Assembly: GCA_946482005.1 (NCBI GenBank)
Contig: CAMLPV010000001.1
Location: forward strand, 124,001-188,000
Direction of reading: 5' to 3'
DNA from: an uncultured Gilliamella sp.
Lineage (GTDB): Bacteria; Pseudomonadota; Gammaproteobacteria; Enterobacterales; Orbaceae
DNA: 64,000 nucleotides
Positions 8,979 through 17,093 of this stretch are shown here, one piece after another. The notes under the pieces are model-generated. The model did not search any database. It worked only from the letters and a program-made list of their open reading frames with translations, and was not told the origin of the DNA. Position numbers and translations under genes: made by a program. Numbering within the stretch: the stretch's first letter is position 1; the number at the start of each line of letters is the position of its first letter.

Positions 8979-9746
8979 TCATAAAACAGCTAACCAGCCA
9001 CCATCTACATAAATCACTTGGCCATTAATATAATCGGAGGAAGGGGCGGCAAGAAAAATAGCTGTTCCAATAAGCTCTTCTGTTTTACCCCAACGTTTTG
9101 TAGGATTACTATTTTTAACCCAATTATCAAAAGCTTCATCTTTAATTAAAGCTTCATTCATATCAGTTAGAATGTAGCCAGGACCAATCGCATTGGCTTG
9201 AATATTAAATTGCCCCCATTCAGCTGCCATTGATTTAGTTAACATTTTTATACCACCTTTTGCGGCAGTATATGGAGCAACCGTCGGACGAGCCTGTTCA
9301 CTAGTTAACGAACAGATATTAATGAATTTACCGCCTGATTTACGGGCGATCATTCTTTTAGCCGCTTCACGTGAAACTAAAAAAGTGCCGGTTAAATGAA
9401 TATCTACTACACGTTGCCAATCTTTTAATTCGAGCTCAACCATTGGTTGCCGATGTTGAATTCCTGCATTATTAATGACAATATCAACATGAATACCTTC
9501 CTTATCCATAAGGTTAAACGCATTAATAATTTGTTCTTCTTTAGCAACATCAATAACATAACCAGTTACTTTATAACCTTTAGCTTTTAATTTACTTACC
9601 GCTTCATTAAGAGGCTCCTGATGAAGATCACTTAGTATAATATTAGCACCAGCAGAGGCTAAACCCTCCGCGTAAGAAAAACCTAATCCTCGTGCAGAAC
9701 CGGTGATCAAAGCAGTTTTTCCTGATAAATCAAATAATTTATGCAT
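8979..9746 (-). CDS. idnO: Short-chain dehydrogenase, gluconate 5-dehydrogenase-like
   Basis: A 255-residue classical SDR, the length of E. coli IdnO (254). It has the cofactor loop TGSARGLG (15-22), NNAG (92-95), and the catalytic Ser146, Tyr159 and Lys163 (YTAAK). Family members reduce 5-keto-D-gluconate to D-gluconate; related enzymes interconvert fructuronate and mannonate. It is the first gene of the leftward idn-like operon, transcribed divergently from the GntR gene. Together with the zinc dehydrogenase it would epimerise a hexonate by oxidation and reduction. The precise hexonate is not readable from sequence. Confidence 0.82.
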   Translation of the reverse strand: MHKLFDLSGKTALITGSARGLGFSYAEGLASAGANIILSDLHQEPLNEAVSKLKAKGYKVTGYVIDVAKEEQIINAFNLMDKEGIHVDIVINNAGIQHRQPMVELELKDWQRVVDIHLTGTFLVSREAAKRMIARKSGGKFINICSLTSEQARPTVAPYTAAKGGIKMLTKSMAAEWGQFNIQANAIGPGYILTDMNEALIKDEAFDNWVKNSNPTKRWGKTEELIGTAIFLAAPSSDYINGQVIYVDGGWLAVL

Positions 9747-9789
9747 TATATTTGTCCTTTAAAAATTTGTTGTATGTTTAATAATATTG

Positions 9790-9834
9790 GCGAGATACAT
9801 TGTCATACATTTGCTTGTATTATGACATACAAGT
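9790..9834. promoter_or_regulatory. Candidate operators of the GntR regulator (divergent promoter region)
   Basis: The idnO-gntR gap (9747-9993) contains GCGAGATACATTGTCATACA at 9790-9809, which recurs at 10763-10782 before the manD-like gene with only two differences. It is followed by the inverted repeat CTTGTA-TTATGACA-TACAAG at 9814-9833; TGACATACAAGTTA within it is shared with the manD site (TGTCATACAAGTTA). Sharing between two promoters of one cassette and adjacency to a FadR-type regulator argue for its binding sites. Confidence 0.6.
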
Positions 9835-9993
9835 TATTGTTAGAATGCATTTAGTTTTTATTTTGATCAAGAAGAGAGTATTAATTTTGTGATCAAGTCT
9901 ACAAAATTAATCGAGAATTTTGATAACTAATTGATTAAAAGCATTGATAAAATAGAAGCAATCAGCTGTAATATCACTAATAACAATTAAAAG

Positions 9994-10707
9994 ATGATAA
10001 AAGTAATGATTCAATCAATTCCAAGAAATAATATAGTTGATTCAGTCTATGAACAGATGTTAAGTAAAATACTAGATGGAAGCTGGCCTGAAGAGAGTAA
10101 ATTACCATCTGAATTTGAATTAACCGATCTTTTTAGTGTCAGTCGTACCAGTATTCGTAGTGCTGTGCAAAAGTTACGTGATTTGGGGATTATCTATACA
10201 AAACATGGTATGGGTTCTTTTGTCTCTAAAAATTTGAATAAGAATAAAATATTAAATATTAATCAACCCATTATGCATTTAAGTCAAGAAGAATTTACTG
10301 ACATGATGGTTTTTAGACAAACGGTTGAATTTAAATGTATTGAACTTGCTGCTATCAATGCTAATGAGCAAGATATTTTAGCAATCGAAGAAGCGCTAAA
10401 CCGTATGTTAATAAATAAGAATGATTACAAAAAATATTCACAAGCTGATTTAGACTTTCATATCGCGATTATAGAGGCATCACATAACAAAATATTTATT
10501 AATATTATTCATACTATTAAGGATGTGTATTATTATTATTTAGAAGAACTGAATCGAGTGTTAGGTATAACACTCGAAAGTATTGAAGCTCATATTAAAG
10601 TCTTTATGGCTATCAAAGAGCATGATGTTATTACCGCAAAACTCTCACTTGATAATGCAATGAAAACCAATGTTGTTGCAATTAATAAACTAAAAGAAGA
10701 AGTTTGA
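9994..10707 (+). CDS. GntR-family (FadR subfamily) transcriptional regulator
   Basis: A 237-residue regulator with an N-terminal GntR winged helix (SVYEQMLSKILDGSWPEESKLPSEFELTDLFSVSRTSIRSAVQKL) and an all-helical C-terminal FCD ligand domain with metal-ligand candidates such as the Asp-x3-His of QADLDFHIAIIEASHN. FadR-subfamily members near hexonate genes sense sugar acids or their keto derivatives (UxuR/ExuR/GntR-type logic). It lies between the divergent dehydrogenases and the manD-MFS pair and likely controls both through the shared motif. ATG 10006 is an alternative start. Confidence 0.88.
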   Translation: MIKVMIQSIPRNNIVDSVYEQMLSKILDGSWPEESKLPSEFELTDLFSVSRTSIRSAVQKLRDLGIIYTKHGMGSFVSKNLNKNKILNINQPIMHLSQEEFTDMMVFRQTVEFKCIELAAINANEQDILAIEEALNRMLINKNDYKKYSQADLDFHIAIIEASHNKIFINIIHTIKDVYYYYLEELNRVLGITLESIEAHIKVFMAIKEHDVITAKLSLDNAMKTNVVAINKLKEEV

Positions 10708-10728
10708 TCAATGCTAATTTAAAAAACT

Positions 10729-10782
10729 TGCATACTATCTGAGATAGTGTTATTTTTAATTTGCGAGATACGATGTCATACA
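10729..10782 (+). promoter_or_regulatory. manD promoter and operator
   Basis: A -35 like TTGCAT (about 10729) and a -10 like TATTTT are separated by 17 bases, with the palindrome ACTATCTGAGATAGT (10734-10748) in the spacer. The GntR-type motif (10763-10782) lies just downstream, where binding would block transcription. Confidence 0.5.
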
Positions 10783-10817
10783 AGTTAGTTAGAAAACAAG
10801 TATACATCGGAGATTTT

Positions 10818-12065
10818 ATGTTAAAAATAACAAATGTGAAAACTATCTTAACAGCACCGGGTGGAATAGATTTGGTTGTTGTTAAGATTGAAACTAACCA
10901 AGACGGTCTATATGGTCTAGGCTGCGCAACATTTACCCAACGAATTTTTGCAGTTGAAGCTGCAATAAACGACTACATAAAACCATTTCTTATAGGTAAA
11001 GATCCCCGTCGAATCGAAGATTTATGGCAATCAGCCGTGGTTAGTGGCTATTGGCGTAATGGTCCAGTAATCAATAATGCTGTATCTGCTATGGACATGG
11101 CACTTTGGGACATTAAAGGTAAAATGGCAAACATGCCTGTCTACGAGCTGTTAGGCGGAAAATGTCGTGATGGTATTCCTCTTTATCGTCATTGTGATGG
11201 TGGGGATGCTATTGCTGCCGAAGACAATATTCGCGCCGCCATGGAAGAGGGGTATCAATATGTTCGTTGCCAGATGGGGATGTATGGTGGTGCTGGCACT
11301 GAAGATCTCAAATTGATCAATACTCAATATGATAAAGCCAAAAATATTCACCCTAAACGTTCACCTCATAACAAAACCTCTGGTATTTATTTCGATCCTG
11401 ATGCGTATGCGCGCAGTATTCCTCAATTTTTTGACCATCTACGCAATAAAATTGGTTTTGATGTCGAATTTATTCATGATGTTCATGAGCGAATTCAACC
11501 GATTGCAGCACTGCAAATGGCAAAAAGTTTAGAGGATTATCGTTTATTTTATTTAGAAGATCCTGTTGCTCCTGAAAATGTAGATTTTTTAAATGTTATG
11601 CGCCAACAAACTTCAACACCAATTGCTATGGGGGAACTTTTTGTCCATATTGCAGAATATAAACATCTCATTACCCAACATTTAATTGATTTTATCCGTT
11701 GTCATATCAGTATGATTGGCGGAATAACACCCGCTAAAAAATTAGCGACACTTTGTGAATTACATGGGGTCCGTACCGCATGGCATGGTCCTGGTGATAT
11801 TTCACCTGTAGGTGTTGCTGCCAATATGCATATTGATTTAAGTATTACTAACCTAGGTATTCAAGAATACACCCCAATGAACGATGACCTGAGAGAAGTG
11901 TTCCCAGGTTGTCCTGAAATTGATCAGGGCTATGCTTATCTAAGTGATAGACCAGGATTAGGCGTCGATATTGATGAACAAAAAGCGAAAAAATTTCCAG
12001 TGATTGGTGGATTACCGTCATGGACAAACGCCCGTACCCCCGATGGAACAGCGGCACGGCCATAA
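10818..12065 (+). CDS. Mannonate dehydratase-family protein (RspA/ManD, enolase superfamily)
   Basis: A 415-residue enolase-superfamily dehydratase. Family hallmarks are the lid segment, the DVHERI region (Asp-x-His), metal-ligand Glu residues in FYLEDPV and AMGELF, and the late histidine in TAWHGPGDISP. High-efficiency members convert D-mannonate to 2-keto-3-deoxygluconate; low-efficiency members (RspA type) occur with L-gulonate/L-idonate dehydrogenases, as here. The open frame extends to TTG 10761, but that region holds the operator; CGGAG at 10808-10812 marks ATG 10818. It is followed by an MHS transporter. It could close a route from an imported hexonate to KDG. Confidence 0.88.
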   Translation: MLKITNVKTILTAPGGIDLVVVKIETNQDGLYGLGCATFTQRIFAVEAAINDYIKPFLIGKDPRRIEDLWQSAVVSGYWRNGPVINNAVSAMDMALWDIKGKMANMPVYELLGGKCRDGIPLYRHCDGGDAIAAEDNIRAAMEEGYQYVRCQMGMYGGAGTEDLKLINTQYDKAKNIHPKRSPHNKTSGIYFDPDAYARSIPQFFDHLRNKIGFDVEFIHDVHERIQPIAALQMAKSLEDYRLFYLEDPVAPENVDFLNVMRQQTSTPIAMGELFVHIAEYKHLITQHLIDFIRCHISMIGGITPAKKLATLCELHGVRTAWHGPGDISPVGVAANMHIDLSITNLGIQEYTPMNDDLREVFPGCPEIDQGYAYLSDRPGLGVDIDEQKAKKFPVIGGLPSWTNARTPDGTAARP

Positions 12066-12195
12066 TCATTAATTGAGTTAGCTAATTCCAAGTAATTATT
12101 TGCGGATCGATATTCAAAATCTTAAAAAAATATAAACAACTGAGTTAGCTAATTTTGCAATCATTTGATTAATTTATATCTAAAGGTTACAAAGT

Positions 12196-13527
12196 ATGAA
12201 TACGTTAAAAAAGGTAGACAAGGAAAGAAATACTGCCGATTTAGTCAGAGCAGCGATGTCAGGTTGGTTGGGAACGGCATTAGAGTTTATGGATTTTCAG
12301 TTATATTCACTGGGAGCAGCATTAGTTTTCCATCAAATATTTTTTCCTGAACAATCTGCCGCTATGGCCTTAATTCTGGCAATGGGGACTTATGGTGCAG
12401 GTTATATTGCTCGGATTGCTGGTGCATTTATTTTTGGCAGAATGGGAGATAAAATTGGACGAAAAAAGATTCTTTTCATCACTATTACCATGATGGGGCT
12501 TTGTACAACATTAATTGGAGTACTACCTACCTATGCTCAAGTCGGTATTTTAGCACCGTTATTACTTGTTTTATTGAGAATAATTCAAGGATTAGGGGCT
12601 GGCGCTGAAATTTCAGGCGCCAGAACCATGCTAGCAGAATATGCACCCAAAGGTCGAAAAGGTATTATTGCTTCATTAGTTGCAATGGGAACCAACTGTG
12701 GCACCTTGTCAGCAACAGCTATTTGGGCAATTATGTTTTATTTATTTGATAGTGAACAACTATTAGCTTGGGGATGGAGAATTCCATTTTTAGCAAGTGC
12801 TGTGGTAATGTTATTTGCTATTTGGTTACGTTTAAACCTTAAAGAAAGTCCTGTTTTTGAAGAGGTAAATGACGGTAAACAGGCTATAAAAAATAAATCA
12901 TATATTGAAATATTCAAAGGAAAATCCTTTTGGCTTGCAACTGGATTACGATTCGGTCAAGCAGGAAATTCAGGGTTGATACAAACATTCTTAGCGGGTT
13001 ATATGGTGCAAACGTTACTATTTAGTAAGTCAATACCCACCGACGCAATGTTAATTAGTTCATTTGTTGGATTTTTAGTAATACTATTATCCGGATGGCT
13101 ATCAGATAAATTTGGTCGAAAACCTATCTATATTTTATTAACTATTGGTTCAATAATACTTGCTTATCCAATGATTTCAATTATTTTGGATAAAAGCTAT
13201 CAGCCAAGTATTATTATGTTATGTCTAATTATTATTCACAATATTGCCGTATTAGGACAAGCGGCAATTGAAGCAATCACGATGGCTGAAATGTTTGGTT
13301 CGCGCAGCCGATTTGCATCAATGGCTGTTGCTAACGAAATTGGCGGTTTATTGGCAGTTGGCTTAGGACCACTATTTGCTGGGATATTTTGTAATATAAC
13401 AGGATCATGGTGGCCGATTGTCGCCATGATTGTTTTTTATTCAGGCGTAGGGTTGATATCGGCGATTATTATGCCAGAAGTTGCAGATAGGAACCTTGAA
13501 GATCCTAAAGATGCTGCTGAGAAGTAA
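12196..13527 (+). CDS. MFS transporter, metabolite:H+ symporter (MHS) family
   Basis: A 443-residue, 12-helix major facilitator. The inter-helix 2-3 motif GRMGDKIGRKKI and the matching GWLSDKFGRKPI in the second half are intact, and the start (WLGTALEFMDFQLYSLGAALVF) is typical of the MHS branch (ShiA, ProP, KgtP relatives), which imports organic acids with protons. In this operon a sugar acid such as gulonate, idonate or mannonate is the likely cargo; this is inference. It is 130 bases downstream of the manD-like gene and ends at a strong terminator. Confidence 0.88.
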   Translation: MNTLKKVDKERNTADLVRAAMSGWLGTALEFMDFQLYSLGAALVFHQIFFPEQSAAMALILAMGTYGAGYIARIAGAFIFGRMGDKIGRKKILFITITMMGLCTTLIGVLPTYAQVGILAPLLLVLLRIIQGLGAGAEISGARTMLAEYAPKGRKGIIASLVAMGTNCGTLSATAIWAIMFYLFDSEQLLAWGWRIPFLASAVVMLFAIWLRLNLKESPVFEEVNDGKQAIKNKSYIEIFKGKSFWLATGLRFGQAGNSGLIQTFLAGYMVQTLLFSKSIPTDAMLISSFVGFLVILLSGWLSDKFGRKPIYILLTIGSIILAYPMISIILDKSYQPSIIMLCLIIIHNIAVLGQAAIEAITMAEMFGSRSRFASMAVANEIGGLLAVGLGPLFAGIFCNITGSWWPIVAMIVFYSGVGLISAIIMPEVADRNLEDPKDAAEK

Positions 13528-13550
13528 TTAAAATTAATTATTCGCGTTAT

Positions 13551-13581
13551 AAACCCTCTGATGTAAAGAGAGGGTTTTTTT
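13551..13581 (+). terminator. Terminator of the manD-MFS operon
   Basis: AAACCCTCT pairs with AGAGGGTTT around GATGTAAAG, followed by seven Ts. The tkt-tail copy begins at the very next base, so this hairpin marks the cassette's right edge. Confidence 0.85.
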
Positions 13582-13784
13582 ATCAAACCCAGCAGAACAA
13601 CTGTTTGCTAAGTTTGGTTTTACTGTTGAGAATGTTGTTGAACAAGCGAAAAGTTTGTTGAAATAAATTATAGTTTGCTTAACAGTATAAAACTTCGCTA
13701 ATAACTTTAGCGGAGTTTTTTTATATGTTTATTTTATGTTTTTTGAGGAATTTAATTTTAGTTTTAAAACACATTTATCGATTA
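13582..13784 (+). pseudogene. Chimeric copy of the tkt 3' end and its downstream DNA
   Basis: Bases 13582-13629 are identical to the diverged tkt remnant (about 7754-7801) and differ from intact tkt at four sites. From 13630 to 13784 the match switches to intact tkt: last codons, stop, terminator and about 70 bases of downstream DNA (7342-7494), with a handful of substitutions and one extra T. No start or complete domain exists. The segment joins directly to the tal tail at a short shared sequence (ATCGATTA/AAACGAT). Confidence 0.85.
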
Positions 13785-14116
13785 AAACGATCGTGATGGG
13801 CGCAAGCTTCCGTAAAGTCGATCAGATATTAGCGTTGGCGGGTTGTGACCGTTTAACAATTTCCCCTAATTTATTGGCAGAAATGCAACAATCCAATGCA
13901 CCAGTTGAGCGGAAATTAAATCCAAACCAAACTGTGGTTGAACGTCCAGCATTAATGACAGAAGCTGAATTTAGATGGCAACACAACAGTGATGCAATGG
14001 CAGTGGAAAAACTAACTGAAGGAATTCGAGCCTTTGCTGTCGATCAGGGTAAACTTGAAGATATGATCGGCGCCTTGCTTTAATTAGCAATAAAAGAGGG
14101 GAGATAGTTCCCCTTT
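13783..14116 (+). pseudogene. Copy of the tal 3' end
   Basis: 334 bases match 4956-5289 without gaps (constant offset 8827) and with only about three substitutions. It covers the last 100 codons of transaldolase, its stop (14081-14083) and its terminator. The open frame starting at 13736 is an accidental fusion of noncoding DNA to this tail; it lacks the catalytic lysine and any ribosome binding site, so I do not call a gene. The near identity points to recent duplication or gene conversion. Confidence 0.92.
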
Positions 14117-14601
14117 ATTTCTCCGCTTTATATAACCAATTTTGTCAAAATTAAAGTTTACGACTGCTAATAATCCCTTAGCTATACTCGAAATAGTTTA
14201 ATTGTTATCTGATGTTAGTGGAGCAAAAGACGTCCAACTAAATTAATTCATTCTGTTAAGTAGATATGATGAATATTTCACATAGCTATATTATATAAAA
14301 ATTATATAAAAATTAAATTTAGTCATTTATCTCGACATATGAAAATATCGCCAAAAACGGAATCATTTTAGCAAATACTCTTTTCATCAGTTAATCAATC
14401 ACAAAATGTGATAACTGTAATAAGTTATTTATTTTTAATTGGTTTAAATATTTTTATTGAAATTTATAACCATGTTTTACTAATATTAGTGATTAACCGC
14501 TAAGCTAATATTTGATTTTTTTCGATTTATGTTACTATGGGTTAAACATTTGTTATATTGATTAACTATTGTTAATTACAAAAAATCGGCAGGAGTGATT
14601 T
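14117..14601 (+). other. Leader region of the first sorC-type gene
   Basis: 485 AT-rich bases without a coding frame. The part nearest the gene contains AAACATTTGTTA (about 14545), whose core ACATTTGT also appears before dhaM and, inverted, twice before the SAF dehydrogenase. AGGAG lies 8 bases before the start of the regulator. I see nothing else. Confidence 0.4.
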
Positions 14602-15549
14602 ATGAGATGGGAAGAAAAGCGAGATTTAGTCAAAATTGCGACTTGGTATTACCAGTATGGTTGGACTCAAGCTCAAATAGCTCAAAAGATAGGTATTTCA
14701 CGATCAATAATTTCTAAAAAATTACAGGATGCTAAAGATTTAGGTATTGTTGAAATTTTTATTAAAGATGAAACTGCATATACCGTTGAATTAGAACAAA
14801 AACTTGAATCTAAATTTAAACTCGAAGAAGCGATTGTTGTTGCAACCCATGATCTGTCTTATGAAGAATCCTCTAATTGGTTAGCCAAAAAGGCAGCTTA
14901 TGCATTGAATAAACGAATTTTGAAAGTTAATAAATTAGGTATTTCATGGGGAAAAACAATTAGAAAATTTGTTAATGAATTTCCTTATATTACTCATAAA
15001 GAGCTAGTTATTGTCCCTTTAATTGGTGGTATGGGGACAGAAGAAGTTGACTTGCACTCTAATCAAATTTGTTATGATCTTAAGAAAAAAATGCAGTGCA
15101 CCTGTAAATATCTTTATGCACCTGCGTTAGTTGAAGATCAAACCATGAAATTAGATTTATCTAAAAATAAATATATAAATGAAGTTCTTAATGAAGGTAA
15201 AACTGTTGATATGGCCATCGTCGGTATTGCTAATCCTTATCATAACAGTACTATGCAAGAGATTGGCTATATTAATAACAAAGATCTTGAAGAGTTTCGT
15301 TATTACGATGTCGTTGGCGATTGTAATTCACGTTTTTATACTTCTGACGGCGAAGAAGCTAACAGCCCGATAAATCAGAGAATTATAGGTTTAAGTTTAG
15401 CTGATTTACGTGAAATTCCAACCGTGGTTGCCATTGTATCTGGTGAAAATAAAGAAAAAGCGGTGGTGGCGGCTTTAAATTCTAACATTATAGATATTGT
15501 CGTGATGACTGACAAAATGGCTGAATATATTTTAAATACCACTCTTTAA
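14602..15549 (+). CDS. SorC/DeoR-type sugar-responsive transcriptional regulator
   Basis: A 315-residue SorC-family regulator. An N-terminal helix-turn-helix (WTQAQIAQKIGISRSIISKKLQDAKDLGIVEI, about 22-53) precedes a sugar-phosphate-binding domain of the GlcN6P-isomerase-like fold, with typical stretches GISWGKTI, PLIGGMG, YAPALV and DMAIVGIANP. Such proteins bind a phosphorylated sugar or polyol and activate or repress the adjacent catabolic operon. It precedes the PTS operon and is separated from it by its own terminator, so it is the probable local regulator. It is clearly distinct from the second SorC protein at 32305. Confidence 0.92.
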   Translation: MRWEEKRDLVKIATWYYQYGWTQAQIAQKIGISRSIISKKLQDAKDLGIVEIFIKDETAYTVELEQKLESKFKLEEAIVVATHDLSYEESSNWLAKKAAYALNKRILKVNKLGISWGKTIRKFVNEFPYITHKELVIVPLIGGMGTEEVDLHSNQICYDLKKKMQCTCKYLYAPALVEDQTMKLDLSKNKYINEVLNEGKTVDMAIVGIANPYHNSTMQEIGYINNKDLEEFRYYDVVGDCNSRFYTSDGEEANSPINQRIIGLSLADLREIPTVVAIVSGENKEKAVVAALNSNIIDIVVMTDKMAEYILNTTL

Positions 15550-15579
15550 CGAATTTAATATTTAAATTTTAGTTAGCAA

Positions 15580-15609
15580 GCCTCTTTATTTTTATAAAGA
15601 GGCTTTTTT
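15580..15609 (+). terminator. Terminator after sorC
   Basis: A perfect 10-bp stem, GCCTCTTTAT/ATAAAGAGGC, with loop TTTT and a T run. Confidence 0.85.
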
Positions 15610-15632
15610 ATAGCCAAAATTTAAACATAATA

Positions 15633-15694
15633 GACAAATGTCATTTAGTGTGACAAATGTCACATAATGGTGTTTTATTAATTGTGGTTATAAT
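15633..15694 (+). promoter_or_regulatory. CRP site, twin palindrome and promoter of the PTS operon
   Basis: TGTGACAAATGTCACA (15649-15664) has a perfect CRP core TGTGA-N6-TCACA. Its inner GACAAATGTCA is repeated 19 bases upstream (15633-15643), two helical turns away, suggesting a second factor, probably SorC, using the same sequence. TATAAT lies at 15689-15694, placing the CRP centre near -44, roughly a class II position. The gap extends to a good AAGGAG at 15753. Confidence 0.75.
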
Positions 15695-15766
15695 TTGTTA
15701 TGTTATCTTTATGATAAATAGATATTAAATCTATTTAATATTAATTTTTATAAGGAGAAAACAAAA

Positions 15767-17014
15767 ATGACCATCTATAAACAATTGTTGCAAAGAGAAG
15801 AAAATGACAACCCAATTAGAGTGGGAGTTATTGGTGCTGGTCAAATGGGAACAGGAATGATAGCGCAAATCGCCACCATTCCGGGAATGTGTGTAACAGG
15901 AATTAGTGATATCAATTTAACAGCTGCACAGCAAGCCGCAAAAGACTATAAAGCGAGTGCAAATAAAAAAAATGATATTTTGGTTTCTAAAAACTTTAAA
16001 GAAGTTATTCAAGCAAAAGAGGTTGAAATTATCGTCGATGCTACAGGAGTACCGGAAGTAGGGGCAAAAATTGCCTTAGAAACATTATTAGCCAAAAAGC
16101 ATCTAGTTCTGCTTAATGTTGAAATTGATATCACAATAGGTCCTTTGATGCACAAACTATTTAGTGCTGCCGATCTAATCTATAGTGGTTCCGATGGTGA
16201 TGAACCCGCAGCAACACTTGAGATGTATGAATTTGCTAAATCAATGGGCATGGAAGTTTTAGTCGTTGGTAAAGGTAAAAATAATAAGTTAAAAATCGAA
16301 GCAAACCCTGATACAGCTCAAGCTGAAGCTGATTCAAAGCATATGTCATCTCATATGTTAGCCGCATTCCAAGATGGTACCAAGACAATGGCAGAAATGA
16401 ATTTACTTTCTAATGCCATGGGATTTATCCCAGATGTCGTGGGCATGCATGGTGTTAAAGGTGACTTGGATTCGGTCCTTCAAGATTTAAACTTAAAAGA
16501 AAATGGCGGCGTTCTTAATAAATTTGGCGTGGTTGAATATGTTGATGGTTTAGCGCCGGGTATTTTTGTCATTGTTAAAGGACAAAATCCTAATGTTAGT
16601 AATGAATTAAATTACTTAATGAAAAAAGGTGACAGAGATCATCATATTTTATATCGCCCTTTCCACCTAGCCAGTCTTGAAACTCCGCTGACTATTGCTA
16701 AGGCCATTTTAAATCACGATACCGCTATTGTTCCTTGTGGCGCTCCTGTCTCTGAAACGGTTGCTGTTGCTAAAAAAAATATTAAGTGTGGTGAAAAACT
16801 CGATGGCATCGGTGGTTTTTGTGTTCGAGGGGTAATTGAAACTCATGCGGATATGCGGAAAAACCAAAATATCCCAATTGGGCTTATCAGCGGTAATGTC
16901 GTTGCTAAACGAGATATACCAAATGGTAAGTTTTTAACTGAAGATGATGTTGTTTTAGATGAAACAACCACAGTTTGGCAATTACGCAAACTTCAAGATG
17001 AAGTCTTTGGTTAA
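15767..17014 (+). CDS. NAD(P)-dependent oxidoreductase with C-terminal SAF domain
   Basis: A 415-residue protein. Near residue 20 it has a Rossmann loop, VGVIGAGQMGTGM, in a homoserine-dehydrogenase/oxidoreductase-like fold. A middle catalytic part follows (SGSDGDEPAATLEMY, NPDTAQAEAD, LSNAMGFIPDVVGMHG), then a SAF-type C-terminus (VVAKRDIPNGKFLTEDDVVLDE). It opens the glucitol-type PTS operon, where srlD (sorbitol-6-phosphate dehydrogenase) would be expected; no srlD occurs here. I infer that it oxidises or rearranges the phosphorylated polyol delivered by the PTS. The exact reaction is unknown to me. A strong stem-loop separates it from gutM. Confidence 0.8.
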   Translation: MTIYKQLLQREENDNPIRVGVIGAGQMGTGMIAQIATIPGMCVTGISDINLTAAQQAAKDYKASANKKNDILVSKNFKEVIQAKEVEIIVDATGVPEVGAKIALETLLAKKHLVLLNVEIDITIGPLMHKLFSAADLIYSGSDGDEPAATLEMYEFAKSMGMEVLVVGKGKNNKLKIEANPDTAQAEADSKHMSSHMLAAFQDGTKTMAEMNLLSNAMGFIPDVVGMHGVKGDLDSVLQDLNLKENGGVLNKFGVVEYVDGLAPGIFVIVKGQNPNVSNELNYLMKKGDRDHHILYRPFHLASLETPLTIAKAILNHDTAIVPCGAPVSETVAVAKKNIKCGEKLDGIGGFCVRGVIETHADMRKNQNIPIGLISGNVVAKRDIPNGKFLTEDDVVLDETTTVWQLRKLQDEVFG

Positions 17015-17020
17015 AAATAT

Positions 17021-17054
17021 AACCACTGCTGAATGATAAGACTCAGCAGTGGTT
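17021..17054 (+). other. Intercistronic stem-loop
   Basis: A perfect 12-bp stem (AACCACTGCTGA with TCAGCAGTGGTT) with a 10-base loop, placed between the dehydrogenase and gutM. No T run follows, so it is probably an mRNA-stabilising or processing element rather than a terminator. Confidence 0.7.
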
Positions 17055-17093
17055 AGCGCAATAAGTTAAGTTGTTGTTATCGGAGGTAAAAAC

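Noticed and set aside
10761-10817. N-terminal extension of the mannonate dehydratase-like protein
   Set aside because: The segment contains the operator repeat and a TTG start without ribosome binding site; CGGAG precedes ATG 10818.
13736-14083. 115-residue open frame ending like transaldolase
   Set aside because: It is the duplicated tal tail fused to noncoding DNA; it lacks the catalytic lysine and a ribosome binding site.
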